From NCBI GenBank assembly GCA_027214125.1, contig JAPWHF010000001.1, positions 1-64,000 of the forward strand: 64,000 bases of DNA, written 5' to 3'. A program made the position numbers and the translations under genes. The notes below the pieces were generated by a model. It worked only from the letters and a program-made list of their open reading frames with translations, made no database searches and had not been told where the DNA came from. Source of the stretch: Zoogloeaceae bacterium G21618-S1 (GTDB lineage: Bacteria > Pseudomonadota > Gammaproteobacteria > Burkholderiales > Rhodocyclaceae). Positions 10,631-20,107 of the stretch are shown piece after piece. Within the stretch, counting starts at the first letter, position 1. Each line of letters starts with the position of its first letter.

Positions 10631-12151
10631 ATGCCACCCGACTCACCGCGAGGCTTGTGCTTGCGCGTGCTCCTCATTGAAGACAGTGAAGATGATGCGC
10701 TGTTGCTGGTCCATCGCTTTCACAACAGCGGTTACACACTTGACGTTCTGCGAGTCGATACGCCAGCGCAAACCGAGGAAGCCCTGCGATCACGCGAGTG
10801 GGACGTGGTGATCAGCGATCACGACCTGCCGGGCTTTAGCGCCATTGCGGCCTTGGGCATCATTAAACAGCTTGAGCTCGATGTGCCCTTCATCATCGTA
10901 TCGGGGGTGATTCGCGAGGAGACCGCAATTGCGGCGATGCGCGCAGGTGCCCACGACTATCTGACCAAGAATCAACTTGAGCGCCTGATACCAGCTGTCG
11001 AGCGCGAAGTACGTGAAGCCGGGAACCGGCGGCAGCGGCAGCTTGCCCTGGCAGCCCAGCACGAAGCGGATGTCCGATTCCAGGCCGTGGCGGCAAGTAC
11101 GCCCGGGGTAATCTTCCAGATGACCCGGCACGACAACGGGCAGTTGCGCTTTGCTTACGCGAGCGACGCGGCCGACATGTTGCTCGGGGTGTCGGCGCGG
11201 CAATTGTGCGAAGACGGCACGCATTTTTCTCGTCTGTTGCTCGCAGAAGATCGCCAGGCGCTGGACGCCGCGCTCGCGGCCTCGGCAAGCAGCGGCAGTC
11301 GTCTCAACTGGGAGGGGCGCATCCAGACGGATGTCGGTGACACAAAATGGATCAACGTCCGCGGCTCAGTACGACACGGCCCGTCGGGGGCGTCGATCTG
11401 GGAAGGCGTGATGTGGAACATCACACACAGCAAGCAGACCGAGTCCGAACTCAGAGCCTCGCAGGACCACCTCAAGGCGCTCTCCAACCACTTGCAACAT
11501 GCAAAGGAAGAAGAACGCGAACGGATCGCGCGCGACGTTCATGATGTGCTGGGCGGGCACTTGGTGGCACTCAAGTTTTCAACCTCACTCATGGCCTCGC
11601 GGCTGGACGCCCCCGCGGAGCAACGGCAGGCCCAGGTCGCGAGCGTTGAGGCGCTGATTGACGAAGCCATCGACACTGTCAGTCGGGTCACGCGCGAACT
11701 GCGGCCAGGCATCCTCAAGGATTTCGGCCTCGCGGCGGCGATCGAGAGCCACGCGGAAGATTTTTCAAAGCGTACCGGCATCCGTTGCCATGTCCTGTGT
11801 GCAGACGATGACATCGCGCTGCCAGAGCCAGAATCCATTGCCCTGTTCCGAATTTTTCAGGAATCGCTGACCAACGTCAGCAAGCATGCGCAGGCCGAGA
11901 ACGTCGAAATCCGGCTTGTTCACACCGGCGACGGCGTCAGTCTGGAGGTCGGCGACGATGGCATCGGGCTCGCCGACGCCGATCTGCTCAAGCCGCACTC
12001 GTTCGGATTGCGGGGCGTGCGCGAGCGGGTCACCAGCCTCGGCGGTTGTGTCGATATCGCACGCCGGATTCCCAGCGGAACACGCCTTCAAGTCGTACTC
12101 CCCCTCTCGGATGTCTCCACTGCCGCCTCGAACCAGGAACCTTCTTCATGA
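10631..12151 (+). CDS. receiver-PAS-histidine kinase (NarX/UhpB-type kinase core)
   Basis: A 506-residue cytoplasmic sensor kinase. Residues 10-125 are a CheY-like receiver with acidic pocket E17/D18, phospho-acceptor Asp63 (VISDHDLPG) and the YLTK lysine near 113. Residues 146-266 are a PAS domain (FQAVAASTPGVIFQM to WEGVMWNITHSK). A coiled linker leads to a HisKA_3 dimerisation domain with His304 in RDVHDVLGGHLVALK, then an HATPase_c domain (FQESLTNVSKHAQ, then GDDGIG). No transmembrane segment is visible, so the signal is probably intracellular, or phosphate arrives from another kinase through the receiver. The stop overlaps the start of the response regulator gene (ATGA), indicating co-translation with its partner. 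Confidence 0.93.
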   Translation: MPPDSPRGLCLRVLLIEDSEDDALLLVHRFHNSGYTLDVLRVDTPAQTEEALRSREWDVVISDHDLPGFSAIAALGIIKQLELDVPFIIVSGVIREETAIAAMRAGAHDYLTKNQLERLIPAVEREVREAGNRRQRQLALAAQHEADVRFQAVAASTPGVIFQMTRHDNGQLRFAYASDAADMLLGVSARQLCEDGTHFSRLLLAEDRQALDAALAASASSGSRLNWEGRIQTDVGDTKWINVRGSVRHGPSGASIWEGVMWNITHSKQTESELRASQDHLKALSNHLQHAKEEERERIARDVHDVLGGHLVALKFSTSLMASRLDAPAEQRQAQVASVEALIDEAIDTVSRVTRELRPGILKDFGLAAAIESHAEDFSKRTGIRCHVLCADDDIALPEPESIALFRIFQESLTNVSKHAQAENVEIRLVHTGDGVSLEVGDDGIGLADADLLKPHSFGLRGVRERVTSLGGCVDIARRIPSGTRLQVVLPLSDVSTAASNQEPSS

Positions 12152-12789
12152 GCAAACGCATCCGCGTGATGATTGCCGACGACCACGCCATTGTCCGACA
12201 AGGGCTGCGCCAGATTCTGTCGGATATCGAAGACATGGAAGTAGCCGGTGAAGCCTGCAACGGCGTCGAGGCGCTCCAGCTCAGTCGAGAGAGCCAGTGG
12301 GATGTGGTCCTGATGGATGTGTCCATGCCTGACCGCAATGGCATCGACGCGCTCAAGCTGATCCGCAAGGAGCAACCCAAGCTGCCGGTCCTGATCCTCA
12401 GCATGTATCCGGAAGAGCAATACGCAATTCGCGCCCTCAAGGCCGGGGCGGCGGGCTACTTGACCAAGCAGAGCGCGCCGGAACAACTCGTCACGGCCAT
12501 TCGGCAAGTCGCCAGCGGCAAGAAATACGTCAGCGCCTCCCTCGCCATGGAGCTGGCCGACGCAATCGGCGAAGACACCGACCGCCCCCTGCACGAAAAA
12601 CTCTCCGATCGCGAGTACCAGACGCTGTGCATGATCGCTTCGGGCAAGACGCTGACCCAGATTGCCGACGAGTTAAACCTCAGCGTGAAAACAATCAGCG
12701 TTTACCGGGCCCGCCTGCTTGAGAAAATGCGCCTTAGGAATAATGCGGAACTCACCCACTACGGACTGAAGTTCGGTCTGGTCGAATAG
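12148..12789 (+). CDS. NarL/FixJ-type response regulator
   Basis: A 213-residue two-domain regulator. The receiver has D11/D12 in the acidic pocket, phospho-acceptor Asp57 (VVLMDVSMP) and lysine in GYLTKQ. The C-terminal LuxR-type helix-turn-helix reads LSDREYQTLCMIASGKTLTQ, then IADELNLSVKTISVYRARLL. The frame is open upstream, but this ATG overlaps the kinase stop and starts MSKRIRVMIADDH, as expected for the family. It is the obvious phosphotransfer partner of the upstream kinase. Target genes are unknown. Confidence 0.95.
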   Translation: MSKRIRVMIADDHAIVRQGLRQILSDIEDMEVAGEACNGVEALQLSRESQWDVVLMDVSMPDRNGIDALKLIRKEQPKLPVLILSMYPEEQYAIRALKAGAAGYLTKQSAPEQLVTAIRQVASGKKYVSASLAMELADAIGEDTDRPLHEKLSDREYQTLCMIASGKTLTQIADELNLSVKTISVYRARLLEKMRLRNNAELTHYGLKFGLVE

Positions 12790-12921
12790 TCGGCGCCGCG
12801 CGGGCACCCCATCTGACGCCGCGCGTCCGCCCGGCTGCGCCAGAATCGCTAAAGATGTTTTGCTTGAATCCGATGTAGACCTGTACCGTCGGCACCTCTT
12901 ATCTAAGGCACGATTGCACTC

Positions 12922-14691
12922 ATGGCGGATTTCTCCTCTCCCTCCGAAATTGCACGCGAGTCACTCAAGCGGCTCGCCATGGATCGCGTCGCACCAACGC
13001 CTGACAACTATCGCGCCTACTACCACCGCATTGCCGGAACAAAGAGCGACGATAGCTTTCCTCAGCAAACCTTTCGCGGAATCGCCAGTGAGCTTCCGCG
13101 CAAATCACCCGCCCAGCAGCGCTTTGCCCGACGCTTCGAAGAAGCCATCGGAAATCAGTCCTGGCCGAATGTTCGCGCCGCACTGCGAGAAATCGCCGAT
13201 GCAACCGACACGCCAGACGTCCCCTGGGCACCGCTGATCCAGCAAATCATCGACCACATGGACCGGCACCACGTCGCGTTCACCAAGGCACGCAAGAAAG
13301 AATCGCTCAAGCATGTGCTTGACGCCTCAAGCACCGCCGCACCGATTCTCCATAGCCGACTCAGCAATCTGATCAAACACTGGTCATCGAGCGGCGGCGA
13401 TGAAGAAACGACAGACACCGAACCCACAGCATCTATCGACACAGCGCCCAGCGCGACCGCGCCGAGCCCGACCGATGCACCGGTTCAGCCCGGCGTTTCC
13501 GTCGAGATCTCCAGTGCGCTCGATGAGCTCTTCCGCCGAGGCGTCGGTGCGCTCCTGTCGGACGCACCAGAGCTTCAAACCCGCGTCACCCACTTCGGCC
13601 AACGACTCAACCCCTGGCCAGATAGAACGACACATCCAGCCCTGCTGGCCGATCTACATGAACTCATCCTCAAACTCGAATGGACCGGTGAAGATCAATC
13701 GGGCATCCGCCGGGCGCTGATCGCCCTGCTGCAGCTGCTGATCGACAATATCAGCAAGCTCGTCAGTGACGACAAATGGCTCACCGGGCAACTCAGCGTG
13801 GTCAGCGAAGCCTTTTCGCAACCGCTGGACATCCGCATCCTCGACGAAGTCGAGCGCCGCCTGCGCGACGTCATCGACCAGCAAGGCCGGCTCAAGCAAG
13901 AACTGACCGACGCGCAATTGCGCCTCAAGCAAATGCTCGCCGGTTTCGTTGACCGGCTCGCCGACATGAGTGAATCGGCCGGCAGCTTCCACGACAACCT
14001 GGAGCGCTCCTCGATACGTATCGCCGGCGCCAAAGACATCAGCGAATTGAGCAATGTCGTTGAAGACATGTTGCGCGAGACCCGCGTCGCCCAGGAAGAC
14101 GCCCGCCGCTCCCGCGACGACCTCAACTCCCTGCAGCAACAGGTCGAACAGGCCAACGTCGAGATCGGCAAACTCCAGCATGAGTTGCATCACACCAGCG
14201 AACTGGTACGTCACGACCCGCTCACCGGCGCCCTCAACCGCAAGGGGCTGGACGAAGCCCTGGAACGCGAAATCTCCCGCGCCCGTCGCCGCGACGTTCC
14301 GCTCTGTGTCGGCCTGCTCGACGTCGACAACTTCAAACGCATCAACGACACCCACGGCCACCACGCCGGCGACGCCGCCCTGCAGCACCTGGCCGACGTC
14401 ATTCGCGCCAATCTCCGCCCGCAAGACAGCCTTGGCCGCTACGGCGGTGAAGAGTTCGTCGTCATTCTGCCCGACACCGATGTCGAGCACGCCGTCGCTG
14501 CCGTCACGCGCCTGCAGCGCGCCCTGACCACGCGCTACTTCCTGGCCGAAGGGGAAAAACTGCTGATCACCTTCAGCGCTGGCGTGGCTCGCCTTGAAGC
14601 CGAAGAAGCCGCTGCGGCTGCCATCGACCGCGCCGACAAAGCCATGTACCGCGCCAAGCGCGCCGGCAAAAATCGCGTCATGGTCGCCTGA
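12922..14691 (+). CDS. diguanylate cyclase (GGDEF protein)
   Basis: A 589-residue protein that should make cyclic di-GMP. The N-terminal 400 residues are a helical region without a recognisable sensor domain, opening SPSEIARESLKRLAMDRVAP and followed by a predicted coiled coil around 380-420. The GGDEF domain starts near residue 430 with HDPLTGALNRKGLDEAL. The active-site motif is GGEEF (508-512). An intact inhibitory I-site RPQD (499-502) lies five residues before it, so product feedback is likely. No transmembrane segment or EAL domain is present. The PilZ-type YcgR encoded about 17 kb downstream is a possible effector. Confidence 0.93.
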   Translation: MADFSSPSEIARESLKRLAMDRVAPTPDNYRAYYHRIAGTKSDDSFPQQTFRGIASELPRKSPAQQRFARRFEEAIGNQSWPNVRAALREIADATDTPDVPWAPLIQQIIDHMDRHHVAFTKARKKESLKHVLDASSTAAPILHSRLSNLIKHWSSSGGDEETTDTEPTASIDTAPSATAPSPTDAPVQPGVSVEISSALDELFRRGVGALLSDAPELQTRVTHFGQRLNPWPDRTTHPALLADLHELILKLEWTGEDQSGIRRALIALLQLLIDNISKLVSDDKWLTGQLSVVSEAFSQPLDIRILDEVERRLRDVIDQQGRLKQELTDAQLRLKQMLAGFVDRLADMSESAGSFHDNLERSSIRIAGAKDISELSNVVEDMLRETRVAQEDARRSRDDLNSLQQQVEQANVEIGKLQHELHHTSELVRHDPLTGALNRKGLDEALEREISRARRRDVPLCVGLLDVDNFKRINDTHGHHAGDAALQHLADVIRANLRPQDSLGRYGGEEFVVILPDTDVEHAVAAVTRLQRALTTRYFLAEGEKLLITFSAGVARLEAEEAAAAAIDRADKAMYRAKRAGKNRVMVA

Positions 14692-14760
14692 GGCGCCGCA
14701 CCCCGCCCGAGCGTGCCAAAATGGCCGCCCGATCACCCCGCACAAGCGCCCCGCCCGCCC

Positions 14761-15411
14761 ATGCCCCGCTACGCCCACATCATTTTTGACCTCGACGGCA
14801 CGCTGATCGACTCCGCGCCGGCCATTCTCGCCAGCTTTCAGGCCGCCTTCGACGCCGCCGGCCTCACCCCGATGCGCCCCATCACGGCAGACATCATCGG
14901 GCCCCCACTGACCGAAACCCTGCAACTGCTCAGCGGCAGCCACGACGCCGACACCATCGCGATGCTCACCGAGCACTTCAAGGCCGCCTACGACGGCGAA
15001 GGCCTCAAGCAAACCGCCGCCTACCCGGGCGTCGGCGACATGCTCGCCCAGCTGCATAGCCAGGGCGTCACTATGCATATCGCCACAAACAAACGCCTCG
15101 CCCCCACCCTCACGATTCTCGACATGCTGGGCTGGCGCGCGTACTTCGACGCCGTCTACGCCCTCGATATGCTCACCCCACGACTCCCCAACAAGGCCGC
15201 CATGATCGCCCGCCTGCTGGCCGACCTGACCATCTCCACCGACACCGCCGCCTATGTCGGCGACCGCCTCGAAGACGGCGAATCGGCCAGCGCCAACGCC
15301 CTGCCCTTCTTTGCCGCCACCTGGGGCTATGGCGCCATCGCGCCGGACGACTTGGGCCCCGGCTGGACCCACCTCCCCGCGCCCACCGCCCAAACCCTGC
15401 TTGCCCCCTGA
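14761..15411 (+). CDS. HAD-superfamily hydrolase, phosphoglycolate-phosphatase-like
   Basis: A 216-residue HAD phosphatase. Motif I FDLDGTLIDS lies near the N-terminus with nucleophile and acid aspartates. The Thr of motif II is in HIATNKR, and motif III/IV is YVGDRLEDGESA. It has the size and helical cap of Gph-like enzymes. The true substrate is not readable from sequence: phosphoglycolate or another small phosphate ester. The ATG gives the motif-proximal N-terminus expected for the family. No clear Shine-Dalgarno sequence. It sits between the diguanylate cyclase and the sugar cluster. Confidence 0.88.
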   Translation: MPRYAHIIFDLDGTLIDSAPAILASFQAAFDAAGLTPMRPITADIIGPPLTETLQLLSGSHDADTIAMLTEHFKAAYDGEGLKQTAAYPGVGDMLAQLHSQGVTMHIATNKRLAPTLTILDMLGWRAYFDAVYALDMLTPRLPNKAAMIARLLADLTISTDTAAYVGDRLEDGESASANALPFFAATWGYGAIAPDDLGPGWTHLPAPTAQTLLAP

Positions 15412-15509
15412 GTCCGGCGCCGAATTGGGGGTAAAACGCCCGCCTGTTTTCGCCATCAAACACGGCCGATCCGGCTACCATGTGCCTTAAAGATGAAAGG
15501 CGCATGCGT

Positions 15510-16283
15510 ATGAAAGCAGTCATCCTCGCCGGTGGGCTGGGCAGCCGGCTATCCGAAGAGACCCACCTCAAGCCCAAACCAATGGTCGACATCGGCGGCC
15601 GGCCGATCCTGTGGCATCTGATGAAGATCTTCACCTGCCACGGCGTCACCGAGTTCATCATCTGCCTCGGCTACAAGGGCTATGTGGTGAAGGAGTACTT
15701 CGCCAACTACTTCCTGCACACCTCCGACGTCACCTTCGACATGCGCGACAACCGCATGGAAGTGCACGAACAGCACACCGAGCCCTGGCGCGTCACGCTC
15801 GTCGACACTGGCGAGCACACCATGACCGGCGGTCGCCTGGCCCGGGTGCGGCGCTACCTTGAAGACGAAGAGGCGTTTTTCTTCACCTACGGCGACGGCC
15901 TCGGCAATGTCGATCTCACGGCCCTCGCCCGTCACCACAAGGCGCACGGCAAGCTGGCGACGGTCACCGCCGTCGCACCACCGGGGCGCTTCGGCACGCT
16001 GGCGCTCGACGGCGACACCGTCAGCGGCTTCAAGGAGAAACCCGCTGGCGACGGCAATCTGATCAACGGCGGCTTTTTCGTTCTCTCACCCAAGGTCATC
16101 GACACCATCGCCGACGACGCCACCACCTGGGAGAACGAACCGGTGGCGGAGCTCATCCGCCGCGACGAGCTGCGCGCCTTCCGCCACAGCGGCTTCTGGC
16201 AGCCGATGGACACGCTACGCGAGAAGAACCTGCTCGAAACACTCTGGGCCTCAGGCAAGGCACCCTGGAAATGCTGGGGTTGA
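15510..16283 (+). CDS. rfbF: glucose-1-phosphate cytidylyltransferase
   Basis: A 257-residue nucleotidyltransferase that makes CDP-glucose from CTP and glucose 1-phosphate, the first step of CDP-deoxyhexose synthesis. Signatures are the N-terminal [20 protein letters not shown] and [12 protein letters not shown] at the metal site, with NGGFFV and [11 protein letters not shown] near the C-terminus. The second of two close ATGs is used because AAAGG lies nine bases before it. The stop overlaps the start of rfbG by 13 bases, so the genes are coupled. This gene opens the sugar cluster. Confidence 0.95.
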   Translation: MKAVILAGGLGSRLSEETHLKPKPMVDIGGRPILWHLMKIFTCHGVTEFIICLGYKGYVVKEYFANYFLHTSDVTFDMRDNRMEVHEQHTEPWRVTLVDTGEHTMTGGRLARVRRYLEDEEAFFFTYGDGLGNVDLTALARHHKAHGKLATVTAVAPPGRFGTLALDGDTVSGFKEKPAGDGNLINGGFFVLSPKVIDTIADDATTWENEPVAELIRRDELRAFRHSGFWQPMDTLREKNLLETLWASGKAPWKCWG

Positions 16284-17386
16284 TCCGCAAAGCCTTCGCT
16301 GGCCGACGGGTGTTCCTGACCGGCCATACCGGCTTCAAGGGCGGCTGGCTGAGCCTGTGGCTCAAGCACCTCGGCGCCGAGGTGTACGGCTATGCGCTGG
16401 CGCCAGACACCACCCCCAACCTGTTCACGCTGGCCAAGATCGGCGATCACCTTGACTCGACCGTCGGCGACATCCGCGATGCCGACGCCCTGCACACTGC
16501 CTTGGTCCGCGCCCGGCCCGACATCGTGCTGCACCTGGCCGCGCAGCCGCTGGTCCGCCTGTCCTACCGCGAACCGGTCGCCACCTTTGCCACCAATGTC
16601 ATGGGCACGGCACACCTGCTCGACGCCGTTCGCACGGTCGACTCAGTCCGCGCCGTGCTCGTGGTCAGCAGCGACAAATGCTACGACAACCGCCCCGGCA
16701 AATTACCGCCCGGCGGGTTTCGCGAAACCGACGCCATGGGCGGCACCGACCCGTATAGCGCCAGCAAGGGCTGCACCGAACTGGTTGTCGACAGCTGGCG
16801 GGCAAGCTTTTTCCCGCCCGAGCGGATCGCAGAACACGGCGTGGCGGTGGCCTCGGCCCGCGCCGGCAATGTCATCGGCGGCGGCGACTGGGCCGGCGAC
16901 CGACTCATCCCCGACATGATCCGCGCCTTCGCCCAAGACCAGTCGGCGCTCATCCGCAATCCCGCGGCCGTGCGCCCCTGGCAGCATGTGCTCGAACCGC
17001 TGTGGGGCTATCTGCTGCTGAGCGCGCGCCTGCTGCAACATGATCCGGCCGATGCCACCGGCTGGAACTTCGGCCCCGACAATCGCGACGCCCTGCCGGT
17101 GGCTGAGGTTGCCGATGCGCTGTGCCGTCACTGGGGCGACACCGCCCGCTGGCACACCGACACGCCGACGGGTGCGGTGCTGCATGAAGCCGAACAACTT
17201 CGCCTCGACTGCACCCAGGCCCGCGCTCGCCTCGGCTGGCAGCCGGTCTGCCCGCTACCAGAAGCCCTCGCCCGCACCGCGCGGTGGTATCGCGAGGTCC
17301 GGCACGGCGCCGATGCAGCCGCGCTGTGCCTGACGCAAATCGCCGCGCAGGAAGCGGCCATCGCCACACTCGGAAGACCCGCATGA
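16271..17386 (+). CDS. rfbG: CDP-glucose 4,6-dehydratase
   Basis: A 371-residue short-chain dehydrogenase/reductase of the extended type. It converts CDP-glucose to CDP-4-keto-6-deoxyglucose. The NAD-binding motif is [14 protein letters not shown]. The catalytic pair lies in [11 protein letters not shown], and [10 protein letters not shown] is typical of RfbG. Overlaps with rfbF upstream and the epimerase-like gene downstream (ATGA) show a tight operon. Confidence 0.95.
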   Translation: MLGLIRKAFAGRRVFLTGHTGFKGGWLSLWLKHLGAEVYGYALAPDTTPNLFTLAKIGDHLDSTVGDIRDADALHTALVRARPDIVLHLAAQPLVRLSYREPVATFATNVMGTAHLLDAVRTVDSVRAVLVVSSDKCYDNRPGKLPPGGFRETDAMGGTDPYSASKGCTELVVDSWRASFFPPERIAEHGVAVASARAGNVIGGGDWAGDRLIPDMIRAFAQDQSALIRNPAAVRPWQHVLEPLWGYLLLSARLLQHDPADATGWNFGPDNRDALPVAEVADALCRHWGDTARWHTDTPTGAVLHEAEQLRLDCTQARARLGWQPVCPLPEALARTARWYREVRHGADAAALCLTQIAAQEAAIATLGRPA

Positions 17387-17970
17387 GCAGCCCCGACCGC
17401 CGCGTCGCCAACGGGCGCTTTCTGGTCGAAGACACGCCGCTGGCCGGGCTCAAACGGGTCCAGCGCTTTCCGCTGGAAGATGCGCGCGGCGCGCTTGAGC
17501 GCCTGTATTGCAGCAGTCTGTTTACTGCCTGCGGCATCGACGCGGCGATTGCCCAGATCAACCGGACCCGCACCTACGCCGCCGGCACGGTTCGTGGCCT
17601 GCACTTCCAGCACCCGCCGCACGCCGAGGTCAAGTTCGTGCAGTGCCTGCGCGGCGCGGTGTTTGACGTCGCGGTCGATCTGCGCGCCGGCTCGCCAACC
17701 TTCCTCCAGTGGCATGCCGAAGTGCTGTCGCGGGACAACCTCACCGGCCTGCTCATCCCAGCCGGTTTCGCCCACGGCCTGCAAACACTCAGCGACGACA
17801 CCGAGTTGCTCTACCTGCACACCGCCGCCTACACACCCGAGGCCGAAGACGGTATCGACGCACTCGACCCGCAACTCGCGATCGACTGGCCGCTGCCCAT
17901 TGCCGAGCGCTCCGAACGCGATCTCGCGCTGCCCCACATTCACCCGGATTTCACAGGTCTGAGCGCATGA
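17383..17970 (+). CDS. dTDP-4-dehydrorhamnose 3,5-epimerase-like protein (RmlC family)
   Basis: A 195-residue cupin of the RmlC family. Conserved pieces are GTVRGLHFQHPPHAEVKFVQ, FDVAVDLRAGSPTF, IPAGFAHG and the C-terminal DPQLAIDWPLP. It should epimerise the 4-keto-6-deoxy sugar made by RfbG. Given the CDP pathway it probably acts on a CDP sugar rather than the dTDP sugar of rhamnose synthesis; that is inferred from neighbours. The ATG overlaps the rfbG stop and its own stop overlaps the next start. Confidence 0.9.
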   Translation: MSSPDRRVANGRFLVEDTPLAGLKRVQRFPLEDARGALERLYCSSLFTACGIDAAIAQINRTRTYAAGTVRGLHFQHPPHAEVKFVQCLRGAVFDVAVDLRAGSPTFLQWHAEVLSRDNLTGLLIPAGFAHGLQTLSDDTELLYLHTAAYTPEAEDGIDALDPQLAIDWPLPIAERSERDLALPHIHPDFTGLSA

Positions 17971-19193
17971 AATGCCGCCACTGCCAAAGTCCGCTTCAGC
18001 TATCGCTGGTTGACCTGGCCACCTCGCCCCCGTCGAACGCCTATCTGCGCACCGACCAGCTCGACAGCCCCGAGCGCTGGTATCCGCTGCGCGTGCTGGT
18101 CTGCGAGCACTGCTGGCTGGTGCAGACCGAAGACTTCACCCAGGCCGACCAGCTGTTCGACGCCGACTACGCCTACTTCAGCAGTTTTTCAGACGCCTGG
18201 CTGAAGCACGCCCAAACCTATGTCACGACGATGATCGAACGCTTCGGCCTCAGCGCCGCGCACCGCGTGGTCGAAATCGCCTCCAACGACGGCTACCTGC
18301 TCCAATACGTGCAGGCCGCGGGCATCCCCTGCTACGGCATCGAACCCACCGCCAGCACCGCGGCGGCGGCGCGCGCCAAGGGCGTCGAAAGCATCGAACG
18401 ATTCTTTGGCACCGCTCTGGCGGATGAACTGGCAACGGCAGGCCGGCGGGCGGACCTGATCGCGGCCAACAATGTGCTTGCCCATGTGCCCGACATCAAC
18501 GACTTCGTGGCCGGCTTTGCCCGGCTGCTCACACCAGCCGGCGTCGCCACCTTCGAGTTTCCGCACCTGCTCAAGCTGCTCGAACACTGCCAGTTCGACA
18601 CCATCTATCACGAACACTTTTCCTATCTGTCGCTGACCGCCGTGGCGCGCATCTTCAAGGCCAATGGCCTGCAGGTGTTTGATGTCGAGGAATGGCCCAC
18701 GCATGGCGGCAGCCTGCGGGTCTTTGCGCAACGCACTGGTGGGCCACACGAAGTGTCGCCCGCGGTCGCGGCGATGTTGGCGCGAGAATTCCAGGCCGGA
18801 CTCACGCAGCGCGACACCTATCACAGCTTCCAGGCGCGCGCCGAGGCCATCAAGAACGCCTTTGTCGGCTTCTTGCTCGAGTGCAAGGCGCGTGGCGAGC
18901 GGGTCGCCGCCTACGGGGCGGCCGCCAAGGGCAATACGCTGATCAACTTCGCCGGCATCCGCGCCGACCTGCTGGCCTACGTCGTCGACCGCAACCCCGC
19001 CAAGCAGGGCAAGTTTCTGCCCGGCAGCCGCATCCCCATCGTGTCGCCCGAGCACCTGATCGCCGACCAGCCGGCGTGGATCGTGATCCTGCCCTGGAAC
19101 CTGCGTGATGAGGTCATCGGCCAGATGGCCGAGGCCCGGCAGTGGGGCGCGCGCTTCGTCACCGCCATCCCCGAACTTACGGTGCACGCATGA
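17967..19193 (+). CDS. sugar C-methyltransferase (zinc-binding, SAM-dependent)
   Basis: A 408-residue protein of the NDP-hexose C-methyltransferase type (TylCIII/NovU-like). The N-terminal domain has two zinc-binding cysteine pairs (CRHC at the start, CEHC near residue 52). The SAM-binding motif EIASNDGYLLQ follows, then YHEHFSYLSL and the GAAAKGNTLIN segment of the C-terminal domain. It would add a methyl branch to the keto-sugar, giving a branched-chain deoxyhexose. The ATGA start overlap puts it in the operon. Confidence 0.9.
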   Translation: MKCRHCQSPLQLSLVDLATSPPSNAYLRTDQLDSPERWYPLRVLVCEHCWLVQTEDFTQADQLFDADYAYFSSFSDAWLKHAQTYVTTMIERFGLSAAHRVVEIASNDGYLLQYVQAAGIPCYGIEPTASTAAAARAKGVESIERFFGTALADELATAGRRADLIAANNVLAHVPDINDFVAGFARLLTPAGVATFEFPHLLKLLEHCQFDTIYHEHFSYLSLTAVARIFKANGLQVFDVEEWPTHGGSLRVFAQRTGGPHEVSPAVAAMLAREFQAGLTQRDTYHSFQARAEAIKNAFVGFLLECKARGERVAAYGAAAKGNTLINFAGIRADLLAYVVDRNPAKQGKFLPGSRIPIVSPEHLIADQPAWIVILPWNLRDEVIGQMAEARQWGARFVTAIPELTVHA

Positions 19194-20107
19194 AGCATGT
19201 GCTGGTCACCGGCGCCAACGGCTTCATCGGCCGCGCAGTACTGCCGTTGCTGGCCGCACGCGGATGGCAGATCAGCGCCATCAGCCGCAGGCCACAGGGC
19301 GCGACGACCACATCGACCACTTGGCACACCGCCAATCTGTTCGACACCGACGCCACCGCCCAACTGCTCGGCCACCTGCGCCCCACCCACTTGCTGCATC
19401 TGGCCTGGAACACCGAACACGGCCGCTTCTGGCAGGCGCCCGACAATCTGCGCTGGATGAGCGCCAGCTTGTCGCTGCTGCAAGCCTTCGCCCAGGCGGG
19501 CGGCAAGCGCGCCGTGGTTGCCGGCACCTGCGCGGAATACGACTGGCAACATGGTTTCTGCCACGAAGACATCACCCCCTGCACGCCCCACAGCCTCTAC
19601 GGCGAGGCCAAGCTGGCCACCCACCGCCTGGCCCGCCACCTCCTCGTCGGCACCGGCACACAACTGGCCTGGGGCCGGGTATTTTTTCCCTACGGCCCGG
19701 GCGAGGCCACCGGCCGGCTGATCCCCTCGGTCATGCAGGCCATGGACACCGGCGGCCCGGTGCGTTGCAGCCACGGCCGGCAGTTTCGCGATTTTGTGCA
19801 TGTGGATGATGTCGCGGCGGCCTTCGCGCATCTGCTCGACATGGCCGACGACGGCGTCTTCAACATTGCTTCCGGCATGCCGACCCAGCTACGCCAGATC
19901 GTCCTCACCCTGGCGCGGCTGATGCATTGGACCGGCACCCCCGACTTCGGCGCCATCGCCGTGCCCGCCGACGATCCGCCCCTGCTCGTCGGCGACATCA
20001 CCCGGCTGCGCGCGACTGGCTGGCAACCAACGGTCACGCTTGAAGACGGCCTCATTCACACGCTTGCCGACTGGCGCCAGCCGCGCCAGCAACCCAGGAG
20101 CCCGTAA
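19190..20107 (+). CDS. NAD-dependent epimerase/dehydratase (sugar 4-ketoreductase-like)
   Basis: A 305-residue extended SDR. The nucleotide motif is GANGFIGRAVLPLL and the catalytic YGEAKLA matches YxxxK. FCHEDITPCTPHSLYG and RQFRDFVHVDD are typical of NDP-sugar reductases and epimerases. In context it is the best candidate for reducing the 4-keto group after epimerisation and methylation. The exact product is not known. It starts inside the methyltransferase stop and ends with TAATG shared with the next gene. Confidence 0.9.
   Translation: MKHVLVTGANGFIGRAVLPLLAARGWQISAISRRPQGATTTSTTWHTANLFDTDATAQLLGHLRPTHLLHLAWNTEHGRFWQAPDNLRWMSASLSLLQAFAQAGGKRAVVAGTCAEYDWQHGFCHEDITPCTPHSLYGEAKLATHRLARHLLVGTGTQLAWGRVFFPYGPGEATGRLIPSVMQAMDTGGPVRCSHGRQFRDFVHVDDVAAAFAHLLDMADDGVFNIASGMPTQLRQIVLTLARLMHWTGTPDFGAIAVPADDPPLLVGDITRLRATGWQPTVTLEDGLIHTLADWRQPRQQPRSP

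Noticed and set aside
12790-12921. Repeated CGCCGCGCG in the gap before the diguanylate cyclase as a regulatory repeat
   Set aside because: Only two short GC-only copies, expected by chance in this composition.
13654-15459. 601-codon minus-strand frame opposite the diguanylate cyclase and HAD genes
   Set aside because: It crosses two well-supported plus-strand genes and their gap. Gly/Val/Ala-rich antisense pattern.
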